64,000 bases of DNA. Origin: Pseudomonas entomophila (GTDB lineage Bacteria; Pseudomonadota; Gammaproteobacteria; Pseudomonadales; Pseudomonadaceae). Both the position numbers and the translations under genes were made by a program. Location of the stretch: positions 1 to 64,000 of the forward strand of contig NZ_JARGCS010000035.1 of NCBI RefSeq assembly GCF_029193575.1. The letters are read 5' to 3'. Below the pieces are notes generated by a model. The model made no database searches. It had not been told where the DNA came from and saw only the letters and a list, made by a program, of their open reading frames with translations. Shown piece by piece: positions 47,206 through 56,819 of this stretch; the stretch's first letter is position 1, and each line of letters begins with the position of its first letter.

Positions 47206-49620
47206 TCAGTCGCGCGGGCCGCCGGGGGCGATCACTTCGCGCGAGCCGTTGCTGTTCATCGGGGTGACCACACCGGCCATCTCCATCGCCTCGATCATGC
47301 GCGCGGCGCGGTTGTAGCCGATCTTCAGTTTGCGCTGCACTGCGGAAATCGATGCCCGGCGGCTTTCCAGCACGAACTGCACGGCTTCATCGTACAGGGC
47401 GTCGGCTTCCGGGTCGTCGCCATCGCCGCCACCGCCGCTGCCACCGTCGAAGCCGCTACCGGCTTCCTCGACACCGTTGAGGATATCGTCGTTGTAGTCC
47501 GGCGCACCGCGCAATTTCCAAGCTTCCACCACACGGTGCACCTCGTCGTCGGAAACGAACGCGCCATGCACGCGGATCGGCAGGCTGGTGCCGGGCGGCA
47601 TGTAGAGCATGTCGCCGTGGCCGAGCAACTGCTCGGCGCCACCCTGGTCGATGATGGTCCGCGAGTCGATCTTGCTGGACACCTGGAACGCCATGCGGGT
47701 CGGGATGTTGGCCTTGATCAGGCCGGTGATCACGTCCACCGACGGGCGCTGGGTGGCGAGGATCAGGTGGATGCCCGCAGCCCGCGCCTTCTGGGCGATA
47801 CGGGCGATCAGCTCTTCGACCTTCTTGCCGACGATCATCATCATGTCGGCGAATTCGTCGACGATCACCACGATGGTCGGCAGGGTCTTCAGCGCTGGCG
47901 GCTCGTCGTCCATGCTCTCGCGGCGATACAACGGGTCATGGATGATCTCGCCGGCTTCCTGGGCGTCCTTGATCTTGCGGTTGAAGCCGGCCAGGTTGCG
48001 CACACCCATGGCCGCCATCAGCTTGTAGCGCCGCTCCATCTCGGCCACGCTCCAGCGCAAGGCGTTGGCGGCGTCCTTCATGTCGGTGACCACCGGGCAG
48101 AGCAGGTGCGGGATGCCTTCGTAGATCGACAGTTCGAGCATCTTCGGGTCGATCATGATCAGCCGTGCGTCTTCCGGGCCGGACTTGAACAGGATCGACA
48201 GGATCATCGCGTTGACGCCTACCGACTTACCGGAGCCGGTGGTACCGGCCACCAGCAAGTGGGGCATCTTGGCCAGGTCGGTGATCACCGGCTTGCCGCC
48301 GATGTCGTGGCCCAGAGCCAGCGCGACCGGCGACTTGGCATCGTCGTACTGCGCCGACGACAGCACCTCGGAGAAACGCACCATCTGGCGGTTCTCGTTG
48401 GGGATCTCGATGCCCACGGTGGTCTTGCCGGGGATCACTTCGACCACGCGCACGCTGGTTACCGCCAGGGAGCGCGCCAGGTCCTTGGCCAGGTTGGCGA
48501 TGCGGCTGACCTTCACGCCTGCGGCGGGCTGGATTTCGTAGCGGGTGATCACCGGGCCCGGGTGGATCGAGTCCACCGCCACTTCGACGCCGAATTCCTT
48601 GAGCTTGATTTCCAGCAGGTGGCCGACACCGGCCAGGGACTCGGGCGAGTACTCGATCTTCTTCTGCTCGGCCGGGTCGAGGATGGAAATGGACGGCAAG
48701 GTGCCTTCCACGGCGCTGTCGACGAACAACGGCGCCTGTTTCTCCTTCATGACCCGCTTGCTCGGTTCCGGCGCCTTGACCGGCGCCGGCATGATCACCG
48801 GGGCCGGCTGCGCCTCGCGCTGCACGACATGCTTGGTCAGGGCCTCGTCGCGCTCGATGATCCGCTCGCGGGCCTTGACCTGCTCGCGCTTGTCGACCAC
48901 TACCGGCGCCACCACTTCGTCGATCTGGTCGTCCACCTCACGCAACTGCGCCACCAGGCGCTTGCGTTCGTTGCGCGCCTCCCACCAGCGGTTGGCCGCG
49001 CCCTGCACCAGTTCGAACAGGTCTAGGGTGATCTTGCCGGTAAGGTCCATCACCTTGAACCACGACAGGTCGGTGAACACGGTCAGGCCGAACAGGAACA
49101 ATGCGATGAACATCAGCGTGCTGCCCTGCACGTTGAGCAGGTTGCGCGCCAAGTCGCCAAGGCTCTCGCCCAAGGCGCCGCCAGCGGAGAACGGCAGGGT
49201 CGCTGGCGGATGGAAATGAATGTGCGCCAGGGCCGCGCCGGAAAGCACCAGGAACACCAGGCCGATCAGCCGCCAGGAAAACAGCCAACCGCTCCACTGC
49301 CAGGGCTGGTGGCGTTCGCGGAAGATCTGCCAGGTCTTGATCGCCAGCAGCAGAGGGAAGATGTAGGCGAAATAGCCAAGCACCATGAACAGGATGTCGG
49401 CGAAATAGGCGCCGGCGCGACCGGCGGCGTTCTGCACCTGGTCGATATTGCTGGTGTGGCTGAAGCTGGGGTCTTCCTTGTCGTAGGTCAGCAGCGCCAT
49501 CCACAGGTACAGGCACAGCGCACCGACGGCGATCAGCGCGCCTTCCTTGAGGCGGTAATGCAGTTGCTGGCGCCACAATGGCACCGGCAAGGGGCTCGGG
49601 GTTGCGGTGGATTTCTTCAA
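47206..49620 (-). CDS. ftsK: DNA translocase FtsK
   Basis: 804 residues if started at TTG 49620, which gives MKKSTATPSPLPVPLWRQQ, the Pseudomonas FtsK start, with AGGAA upstream; a GTG at 49668 is the alternative. Four or five N-terminal membrane helices (to about residue 185) anchor it at the septum. A short linker follows, then the motor with Walker A GTTGSGKSVGVNAM and Walker B IVVIVDEFADMMM. The C-terminal gamma winged helix (SISAVQRKLKIGYNRAARMIEAMEMAGVV) reads KOPS sites. It works with XerCD in chromosome segregation. Divergent from aat. Confidence 0.96.
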   Translation of the reverse strand: MKKSTATPSPLPVPLWRQQLHYRLKEGALIAVGALCLYLWMALLTYDKEDPSFSHTSNIDQVQNAAGRAGAYFADILFMVLGYFAYIFPLLLAIKTWQIFRERHQPWQWSGWLFSWRLIGLVFLVLSGAALAHIHFHPPATLPFSAGGALGESLGDLARNLLNVQGSTLMFIALFLFGLTVFTDLSWFKVMDLTGKITLDLFELVQGAANRWWEARNERKRLVAQLREVDDQIDEVVAPVVVDKREQVKARERIIERDEALTKHVVQREAQPAPVIMPAPVKAPEPSKRVMKEKQAPLFVDSAVEGTLPSISILDPAEQKKIEYSPESLAGVGHLLEIKLKEFGVEVAVDSIHPGPVITRYEIQPAAGVKVSRIANLAKDLARSLAVTSVRVVEVIPGKTTVGIEIPNENRQMVRFSEVLSSAQYDDAKSPVALALGHDIGGKPVITDLAKMPHLLVAGTTGSGKSVGVNAMILSILFKSGPEDARLIMIDPKMLELSIYEGIPHLLCPVVTDMKDAANALRWSVAEMERRYKLMAAMGVRNLAGFNRKIKDAQEAGEIIHDPLYRRESMDDEPPALKTLPTIVVIVDEFADMMMIVGKKVEELIARIAQKARAAGIHLILATQRPSVDVITGLIKANIPTRMAFQVSSKIDSRTIIDQGGAEQLLGHGDMLYMPPGTSLPIRVHGAFVSDDEVHRVVEAWKLRGAPDYNDDILNGVEEAGSGFDGGSGGGGDGDDPEADALYDEAVQFVLESRRASISAVQRKLKIGYNRAARMIEAMEMAGVVTPMNSNGSREVIAPGGPRD

Positions 49621-50017
49621 AACGCGTCTATTCCTGCGCTCGCTGCGCGTTAAATAGTGTTCGGGCACTCGATGGCCGACAAGCCACTACTTTTAACATT
49701 ACTGCCCGCCAGCCGCCATGGCGGCACGCCGCATGGGGCGTGAACGGAGGGCCGATTTCCATGGGTGCAATTTGAGCATGCATTTTGTTCTGTGACAAAG
49801 GCTTATGCTGTATTTTTGCACAGGTATGACAGCAACGACGCCGGTTGGTGCCGAAGGTTTCATGAACACCGCGAATAACGAAGGGCGACACCATGCCTGT
49901 GGGAGCGAGCCAACTCCGCGATGAGGCACGCCCGACACGCCAATACCGCCGAACATTGACCTGCCACCCCCATCGCGCCATGCTGCCCCCACTCCCCTCC
50001 CCCACCACCGAACGATC
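49621..50017. other. Divergent ftsK/aat intergenic region
   Basis: 397 bases without a supported gene. It must carry the promoters for ftsK (left) and aat (right). A degenerate REP-like sequence (TGTGGGAGCGAGCCAACTCC) lies at about 49897-49916. A 33-codon ORF from 49827 is covered partly by that REP-like unit and is not accepted. Confidence 0.5.
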
Positions 50018-50698
50018 ATGCTCACCTGGCTGACCCGCGACTCCCTGACCTTCCCACCCCTGGAAAAAGCCCTGCACGAGCCCAACGGCCTGCTCGCCGC
50101 CGGCGGCGACCTGAGCCCCGAACGCCTGGTCAGGGCGTACCGCCATGGCTGCTTCCCTTGGTACCAGGATGGCCAACCGATTCTCTGGTGGTCGCCCGAC
50201 CCACGCACCGTGCTGTTCCCCGACGAACTGCACGTTTCGCGCTCGCTGGCCAAGGTGATCCGCCAGGGGCGCTTCCAGGTGAGCTTCGACACCGACTTCC
50301 CCGCGGTGATCGCCGCCTGCGCCGCGCCCCGCGACTACGCCGACGGCACCTGGATCACCGATACCCTGCGCGCCGCCTACTGCCAACTGCACCAGCTCGG
50401 CATCGCCCATTCGGTGGAAGTGCGCGAGAGCGGCGAACTGGTCGGCGGACTCTACGGCCTGGCCATGGGCCGGTTGTTCTTTGGCGAATCCATGTTCAGC
50501 CGCGCCGACAACGCCTCCAAGGTCGGTTTCGCCACCCTGGTCGAGCACCTGAAGCAAGCCGGTTTCGTGCTGATCGACTGCCAGATGCCGACACAGCACC
50601 TGCACAGTTTCGGCGCCCGCGCCATCGGTCGCCGGCAGTTCGCCGACTACCTGGCACGCTACCTGGACCAACCCTGCGACGTGGCCTGGGTTCGCTAG
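50018..50698 (+). CDS. aat: Leucyl/phenylalanyl-tRNA-protein transferase
   Basis: 226 residues. It attaches Leu or Phe to proteins with N-terminal Lys or Arg, creating ClpS-ClpAP degrons. Motifs are FPPLEKAL-like FPPLEKALHEPNGLLAAGGDLSPERLVRAYRHGCFPWY, WWSPDPRTVLFP, and GGLYGLAMGRLFFGESMF. It is followed by ate, infA and, on the other strand, clpA and clpS, so both N-degron transferases and their reader are neighbours. Confidence 0.96.
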   Translation: MLTWLTRDSLTFPPLEKALHEPNGLLAAGGDLSPERLVRAYRHGCFPWYQDGQPILWWSPDPRTVLFPDELHVSRSLAKVIRQGRFQVSFDTDFPAVIAACAAPRDYADGTWITDTLRAAYCQLHQLGIAHSVEVRESGELVGGLYGLAMGRLFFGESMFSRADNASKVGFATLVEHLKQAGFVLIDCQMPTQHLHSFGARAIGRRQFADYLARYLDQPCDVAWVR

Positions 50699-50754
50699 GC
50701 GAGTTCCCTGAGCTGGCTTACACTTAAGGCAAAGTCTCACCGAAGGGGTTGATC

Positions 50755-51462
50755 ATGACAGAGCTGGCGCGCTTGAAGTTCTATGCCACTCAACCCCACT
50801 CCTGCAGCTACCTGCCGCAGGAGCAGGCCACCACGCTGTTTCTCGACCCCAGCCAGCCGATGGACGTGCACGTTTATGCCGACCTTTCGGAAATGGGCTT
50901 TCGCCGCAGCGGAGACCACCTGTACCGCCCACACTGCCAGAACTGCAATGCCTGCGTGCCGGCGCGCATCCCTGCCGCACGCTTTCTTCCCAACCGCCAG
51001 CAGCGGCGCATCCTCAAGCGCAACGCCGACCTGACCGTGACCGCCGCGCGCCCGGCATTCACGGAAGAGTACTTCGACCTGTACCGGCGCTACATCGAAC
51101 AGCGCCATGCCGATGGCGACATGTACCCGCCAAGCCGCGACCAGTTTTCCACCTTCCTGGTGCGCGACCTGCCGTTCTGCTGGTTCTACGAGTTCCGCCA
51201 GGAAGGCCGCCTGCTGGCGGTGGCAGTGTGCGACCTGCTGCCCAATGGCCTGTCAGCGGTCTACACCTTCTACGAGCCCGATGAAGAGCGCCGCAGCCTG
51301 GGCCGCTACGCCATCCTCTGGCAGATCACCGAAGCCCTGCGGCAGAACCTTGACGCGGTCTACCTCGGTTACTGGATCAAGAACTGCAAGAAGATGAACT
51401 ACAAGACCCAGTACCGCCCCATCGAATTGCTGATCAACCAGCGCTGGGTCACCCTCAATTGA
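50755..51462 (+). CDS. ate: Aspartate/glutamate leucyltransferase (Bpt/Ate family)
   Basis: 235 residues. It transfers Leu from tRNA to N-terminal Asp or Glu. The N-terminal domain has the conserved Cys set (SCSYLPQEQATTLFLDP; HCQNCNACVPARIP), and the C-terminal GNAT-like part shows YTFYEPDEERRSLGRYAILWQ and YLGYWIKNCKKMNYKTQYRP. It follows aat by 56 bp in the same direction. The start ATG 50755 has AAGGGG upstream. Confidence 0.95.
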   Translation: MTELARLKFYATQPHSCSYLPQEQATTLFLDPSQPMDVHVYADLSEMGFRRSGDHLYRPHCQNCNACVPARIPAARFLPNRQQRRILKRNADLTVTAARPAFTEEYFDLYRRYIEQRHADGDMYPPSRDQFSTFLVRDLPFCWFYEFRQEGRLLAVAVCDLLPNGLSAVYTFYEPDEERRSLGRYAILWQITEALRQNLDAVYLGYWIKNCKKMNYKTQYRPIELLINQRWVTLN

Positions 51463-51467
51463 AAGCA

Positions 51468-51497
51468 TTGGCTTGAAACACAGTTTTCGGGCATAAT
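51468..51497 (+). promoter_or_regulatory. Candidate sigma70 promoter of infA
   Basis: TTGGCT - 18 bp - CATAAT, matching 4/6 and 5/6 of consensus, ending 68 bases before the infA ATG. It begins a few bases after the ate stop. Confidence 0.5.
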
Positions 51498-51565
51498 CCA
51501 CGCCACTTTTTTTGCCCGGTGCAGTCGTGCGTCGGGCCATCACTGGATACCGAGGGCTTTACTGC

Positions 51566-51784
51566 ATGTCGAAAGAAGACAGCTTCGAAATGGAAGGCAC
51601 TGTCGTCGACACCCTGCCCAACACCATGTTCCGCGTGGAGTTGGAAAACGGGCACGTCGTTACCGCGCACATCTCCGGCAAGATGCGCAAGAACTACATC
51701 CGTATTCTCACTGGCGACAAGGTCCGCGTTGAACTGACGCCATACGACCTGAGCAAGGGCCGCATCACCTACCGTGCGCGCTAA
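51566..51784 (+). CDS. infA: Translation initiation factor IF-1
   Basis: 72 residues, S1-like OB fold that closes the ribosomal A site during initiation. [53 protein letters not shown] is nearly invariant. The upstream in-frame ATG at 51512 was not used, because IF-1 begins at MSKED. Followed by a strong terminator. Confidence 0.98.
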
Positions 51785-51796
51785 GCTCCAGCCATG

Positions 51797-51827
51797 AAAA
51801 AGCCCGGCCAATGCGCCGGGCTTTTTT
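51797..51827 (+). terminator. Terminator after infA
   Basis: AAAAAGCCCGGC-caatgc-GCCGGGCTTTTTT, symmetric enough to act on both strands. Confidence 0.92.
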
Positions 51828-51844
51828 GTGGGTTTTTGAAAGCA

Positions 51845-51885
51845 TCGCGGGGCAAGCCGGATCGCCGCACCGGCTTGCCCCGCGA
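51845..51885. repeat. REP-type inverted repeat between infA and clpA
   Basis: TCGCGGGGCAAGCCGG and CCGGCTTGCCCCGCGA are perfectly complementary with a 9-base loop, between two convergent genes. Confidence 0.85.
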
Positions 51886-51911
51886 CAGGGCCGCAACGCG
51901 ACCCCATTCTC

Positions 51912-54182
51912 TTACGCCACTTCGGCCGTGGTCTCGAAATCGAACACCAGCTCGCCATCGCGCAGGTCGATATGCACCACGCCGCCATGCTCGGACAGCT
52001 CGCCGAACAGGATCTCCTCGGCCAACGGCCGCTTGATCTTGTCCTGGATCAGCCGCGCCATCGGCCGCGCGCCCATCTGCACATCGTAGCCCGAGGCCGC
52101 CAGCCAACCGCGCGCGGCATCGCTGACTTCCAGCAACACGCGCTTGTCTTCCAGTTGCGCCTGCAGTTCGATGAGGAACTTGTCGACGATGCTCTTGATC
52201 GTCTCGTGGCTCAGGCGGCCGAACTGGATGATGGTGTCCAGACGGTTGCGGAACTCCGGCGTGAAGCTCTTGCGAATAACCTCCATGGCGTCGGAAGTGT
52301 GGTCCTGCTGGGTGAAACCGATCGAGGCCCGCGCGGCGGTCTCGGCACCGGCGTTGGTGGTCATGATCAGGATCACGTTGCGGAAGTCCGCCTTGCGCCC
52401 GTTATTGTCGGTCAGGGTGCCGTGGTCCATCACCTGCAGCAGCAGGTTGAAGACTTCCGGGTGGGCCTTCTCGATTTCATCGAGCAGCAGCACGCAGTGA
52501 GGTTGCTTGGTGATCGCCTCGGTCAACAGGCCGCCCTGGTCGAAACCGACATAGCCGGGTGGCGCACCGATCAAACGCGAGACGGTGTGCCGCTCCATGT
52601 ACTCGGACATGTCGAAGCGCACCAGCTCGACACCCAGCGCCTTGGCCAGTTGCCGTGCCGCCTCGGTCTTGCCCACGCCGGTAGGGCCGGCGAAGAGGAA
52701 CGAGCCGACCGGCTTGTCCGGCGACTTCAGCCCGGCGCGCGACAGCTTGATCGCGGTGGCCAACGAGTCGATCGCCGCATCCTGACCGAACACGGTCAGC
52801 TTCAGGTCACGCTCCAAGTTGCGCAGCAGCTCCTTATCGGAACTGGTGACGTGTTTTGGCGGGATCCGCGCGATCTTGGCGACGATATCCTCGACCTGCG
52901 GCACGTCGATGCGCTTGACCCGACTGCTTTCGGGCTGCAGGCGCTGGTAGGCGCCGGCTTCATCGATCACGTCGATGGCCTTGTCGGGCATGTGCCGATC
53001 GTTGATGTAGCGGGCGGCCAGCTCGGCAGCGGCACGCAGCGCCTCATCGCTGTACTCGATGTTGTGGTGCGATTCGAAGCGCCCCTTCAGGCCACGCAGG
53101 ATGCCCACGGTGTCCTCGACCGACGGCTCGGTGACGTCGACCTTCTGGAAGCGCCGCGCCAAGGCGCGATCCTTCTCGAAGATGCCGCGAAATTCCTGGA
53201 AGGTGGTCGAGCCGATGCAACGGATGTCCCCGGACGACAGCAGCGGCTTGAGCAGGTTGGAGGCGTCCATCACCCCCCCGGACGCCGCGCCGGCACCAAT
53301 GATGGTGTGGATCTCATCGATGAACAGGATCGCCTGCGGGCGTTTTTTCAGCTCGCCGAGCAACGCCTTGAAACGCTTCTCGAAATCGCCGCGGTACTTG
53401 GTACCAGCCAGCAGCGCACCAAGGTCGAGCGAGTAGACGACGCTTTGCGCCAGCAGGTCCGGGACCTGGCCGTCGACGATGCGCTTGGCAAGGCCCTCGG
53501 CGATGGCGGTCTTGCCGACACCGGCCTCGCCGACCAGCAGCGGGTTGTTCTTGCGCCGGCGCGCGAGGATCTGCGCAACGCGCTCGACCTCTTGCTCACG
53601 CCCCACCAGCGGGTCGATGCGCCCGGCCCGCGCCAGTTCGTTGAGGTTGCTGGCATAGGCGTCCAGCGGGTTGCTCGACGAAGACGACTCACCGCCCTCC
53701 TCGTCCTGCATGTCCTGGTCGTTTTCGGTGTGCGGGCCATGGCCCGGCACCTTGGAGATCCCGTGGGCGATGTAGTTGACCACGTCGATGCGGGCCACGC
53801 TCTGCTGCTTGAGCAGGAACACGGCCTGGCTTTCCTGCTCGCTGAAGATCGCCACCAGCACGTTGGCGCCGGTCACTTCACGCTTGCCGGAACTCTGCAC
53901 ATGGAACACGGCGCGCTGCAGCACGCGCTGGAAACCCAGGGTCGGCTGGGTCTCGCGGTCCTCGTCATGCACGGGGATCAACGGGGTGGTGGAATCGATG
54001 AACTCCTGCAGGTCGTGCTTGAGCTTGTCGAGATTGGCGCCACAGGCGCGCAGAACGGTCGCGGCAGCCTCATTGTCAAGGAGTGCCAGCAGCAGGTGCT
54101 CGACGGTCATGAACTCATGACGCTTCGAGCGGGCTTCCTTGAAGGCAAGATTGAGGGTGACTTCGAGCTCGCGGTTTAACAT
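51912..54182 (-). CDS. clpA: ATP-dependent Clp protease ATP-binding subunit ClpA
   Basis: 756 residues. The N-domain (1-145, two Clp_N repeats; MLNRELEVTLNLAFKEARSKRHEFMTVEHLLLALL) binds ClpS. D1 has Walker A GEAGVGKTAIAEGLA and D2 GPTGVGKTEAARQLA, with the IGL loop region for ClpP docking near the second module. It unfolds substrates for ClpP. It lies 30 bp after clpS in the same direction. Confidence 0.97.
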   Translation of the reverse strand: MLNRELEVTLNLAFKEARSKRHEFMTVEHLLLALLDNEAAATVLRACGANLDKLKHDLQEFIDSTTPLIPVHDEDRETQPTLGFQRVLQRAVFHVQSSGKREVTGANVLVAIFSEQESQAVFLLKQQSVARIDVVNYIAHGISKVPGHGPHTENDQDMQDEEGGESSSSSNPLDAYASNLNELARAGRIDPLVGREQEVERVAQILARRRKNNPLLVGEAGVGKTAIAEGLAKRIVDGQVPDLLAQSVVYSLDLGALLAGTKYRGDFEKRFKALLGELKKRPQAILFIDEIHTIIGAGAASGGVMDASNLLKPLLSSGDIRCIGSTTFQEFRGIFEKDRALARRFQKVDVTEPSVEDTVGILRGLKGRFESHHNIEYSDEALRAAAELAARYINDRHMPDKAIDVIDEAGAYQRLQPESSRVKRIDVPQVEDIVAKIARIPPKHVTSSDKELLRNLERDLKLTVFGQDAAIDSLATAIKLSRAGLKSPDKPVGSFLFAGPTGVGKTEAARQLAKALGVELVRFDMSEYMERHTVSRLIGAPPGYVGFDQGGLLTEAITKQPHCVLLLDEIEKAHPEVFNLLLQVMDHGTLTDNNGRKADFRNVILIMTTNAGAETAARASIGFTQQDHTSDAMEVIRKSFTPEFRNRLDTIIQFGRLSHETIKSIVDKFLIELQAQLEDKRVLLEVSDAARGWLAASGYDVQMGARPMARLIQDKIKRPLAEEILFGELSEHGGVVHIDLRDGELVFDFETTAEVA

Positions 54183-54212
54183 AGCTTCACCTCATACCCA
54201 AGTGGTCGGCGA

Positions 54213-54575
54213 TTAACCGTCCTTCTCGATTTCACAGAGTAGCGGATGCTGGCTTTCACGGGCGTATTGGTTGACCTGCATGGCCTTGGTCTCGGCGATG
54301 TCACGGGTAAACAATCCGCACACTGCCCGCCCCTCGGTATGGACGGTCAGCATGATCTTGGTCGCCAGCTCGCGGTTCAAATTGAAGAACGTCTCGAGCA
54401 CTTCGACGACGAAATCCATCGGTGTGTAGTCATCGTTGAACAAAACCACCTTATACATCGGTGGAGCCTGCAGGATCGGCTTGGCTTCCTGCACCGCCAG
54501 ACCTGCGCCGTCGTCCTGATCGGACTGCGGGCTATCCTGATTGAATGTTAGACGAATCTGCCTGAGTGCATGCAT
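54213..54575 (-). CDS. clpS: ClpA adaptor ClpS
   Basis: 120 residues from ATG 54575. It recognises N-terminal Leu, Phe, Tyr and Trp and hands the substrate to ClpAP. Conserved parts are PPMYKVVLFNDDYTPMDFVVEVLETFF (with the DDYTPM motif of the binding pocket) and HTEGRAVCGLFTRDIAETKAMQV. The longer upstream frame is an artefact across the promoter region. Divergent from cspD. Confidence 0.96.
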   Translation of the reverse strand: MHALRQIRLTFNQDSPQSDQDDGAGLAVQEAKPILQAPPMYKVVLFNDDYTPMDFVVEVLETFFNLNRELATKIMLTVHTEGRAVCGLFTRDIAETKAMQVNQYARESQHPLLCEIEKDG

Positions 54576-54803
54576 GGAAAGAATTTCATCATATCGACAG
54601 GTTAAGGTTGTGGATTGACCGCGAGGTCCTGATCGGCGCGGCCGCCGCCTGACCTTGACTATCGGCAAAACGGTGTTACAACCAATAAGAACCCACCGTG
54701 GTCGATAAAGATCCGCGCAGTCAACCAGATTTTTCGCATGGTTCGTATGCGGATGAAGTGGATGATACTCCAGTGATGGAGTCCTTTGCAGAGGGACATA
54801 GGG

Positions 54804-55061
54804 ATGGCGAGCGGTAAAGTCAAGTGGTTCAACAATGCCAAGGGCTATGGGTTCATCAACGAAGACGGTAAGGACGAGGATCTGTTCGCCCATTATTCGA
54901 CCATCCAGATGGACGGATACAAGACCTTGAAGGCTGGCCAACAGGTGACCTTCGATATCGTCCAGGGCCCCAAGGGCAAGCACGCCGTGAATATCGCGCC
55001 GCCTGGCGCCAGCGCAATCGAGTCCAAAGCCCCCGCTGCGGCCAGCACCGCCCAGGCTTGA
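54804..55061 (+). CDS. cspD: Cold-shock-domain protein CspD
   Basis: 85 residues. Cold-shock domain with RNP1 (KGYGFINE) and RNP2 (DLFAHYS), followed by an Ala-rich tail (ASAIESKAPAAASTAQA). In E. coli CspD is a stationary-phase inhibitor of DNA replication; the same is likely but not shown here. AGAGGG lies 9 bases before the ATG at 54804. Divergent from clpS, as is usual in gammaproteobacteria. Confidence 0.94.
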   Translation: MASGKVKWFNNAKGYGFINEDGKDEDLFAHYSTIQMDGYKTLKAGQQVTFDIVQGPKGKHAVNIAPPGASAIESKAPAAASTAQA

Positions 55062-55080
55062 CCGACCACCGGCAACAATG

Positions 55081-55117
55081 AAACCGGCCAACCCTTTGCA
55101 GGGCTGGCCGGTTTTGC
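55081..55117. terminator. Bidirectional terminator between cspD and icd
   Basis: AAACCGGCCAACCC-tttgca-GGGCTGGCCGGTTTTG, with A- and T-runs on both sides. Confidence 0.9.
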
Positions 55118-55123
55118 TTTGCC

Positions 55124-56380
<1,257 letters not shown>

Positions 56381-56819
56381 GCTTGCACTACTCCGCTGTC
56401 GGGTGTGATTGGACATCGTGCGATCCACTGAGCCTAAACCACATCCGCCGACCTGCAAGCCAAGCGGGCGTCGCGCCTCCCGGCCTGCGGCATCACGCCA
56501 CATTGCCCGTACATCTTTGGTCTTATAAAGGCGCCGATATCACTTGGCCTTGCTGATTAGCCCAAAGGGTTTGATATACTCCGGCGCTGACCGCAGGGTC
56601 ATCGGGGCGAACCCTTGGAAAACGCGGCTCGCCCTCGGCCAACGAATGGCCAAGAAGCCTGGGTTGTTACCGCAGCTCAGCAATTTGACGCTCGACTGAT
56701 GCATCCACCATCACCGCTCGCAGCCTCTCGACCATCCGCTCATGGCGTCGCCAGGGCGAAGCGCCTACCCTGCGCACCTCGAGACTCGAGTACGCTCAGC
56801 ACATAGAGAGTTAACCCGC
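56381..56819. promoter_or_regulatory. Divergent icd/idh promoter region
   Basis: 439 bases between the two isocitrate dehydrogenase genes. A -10-like TATACT is at 56575-56580 on the plus strand without a good -35; no protein gene is supported. The 63-codon ORF at 56615 has no ribosome site and was not accepted. A region this long could carry binding sites for both promoters or a long idh leader. Confidence 0.45.

Noticed and set aside
49827..49928. 33-codon ORF between ftsK and aat
   Set aside because: Part of it overlaps a REP-like unit, and no ribosome site is evident.
51972..54179. 735-codon plus-strand frame antisense to clpA
   Set aside because: Complete overlap with the highly conserved clpA; no motif or ribosome site.
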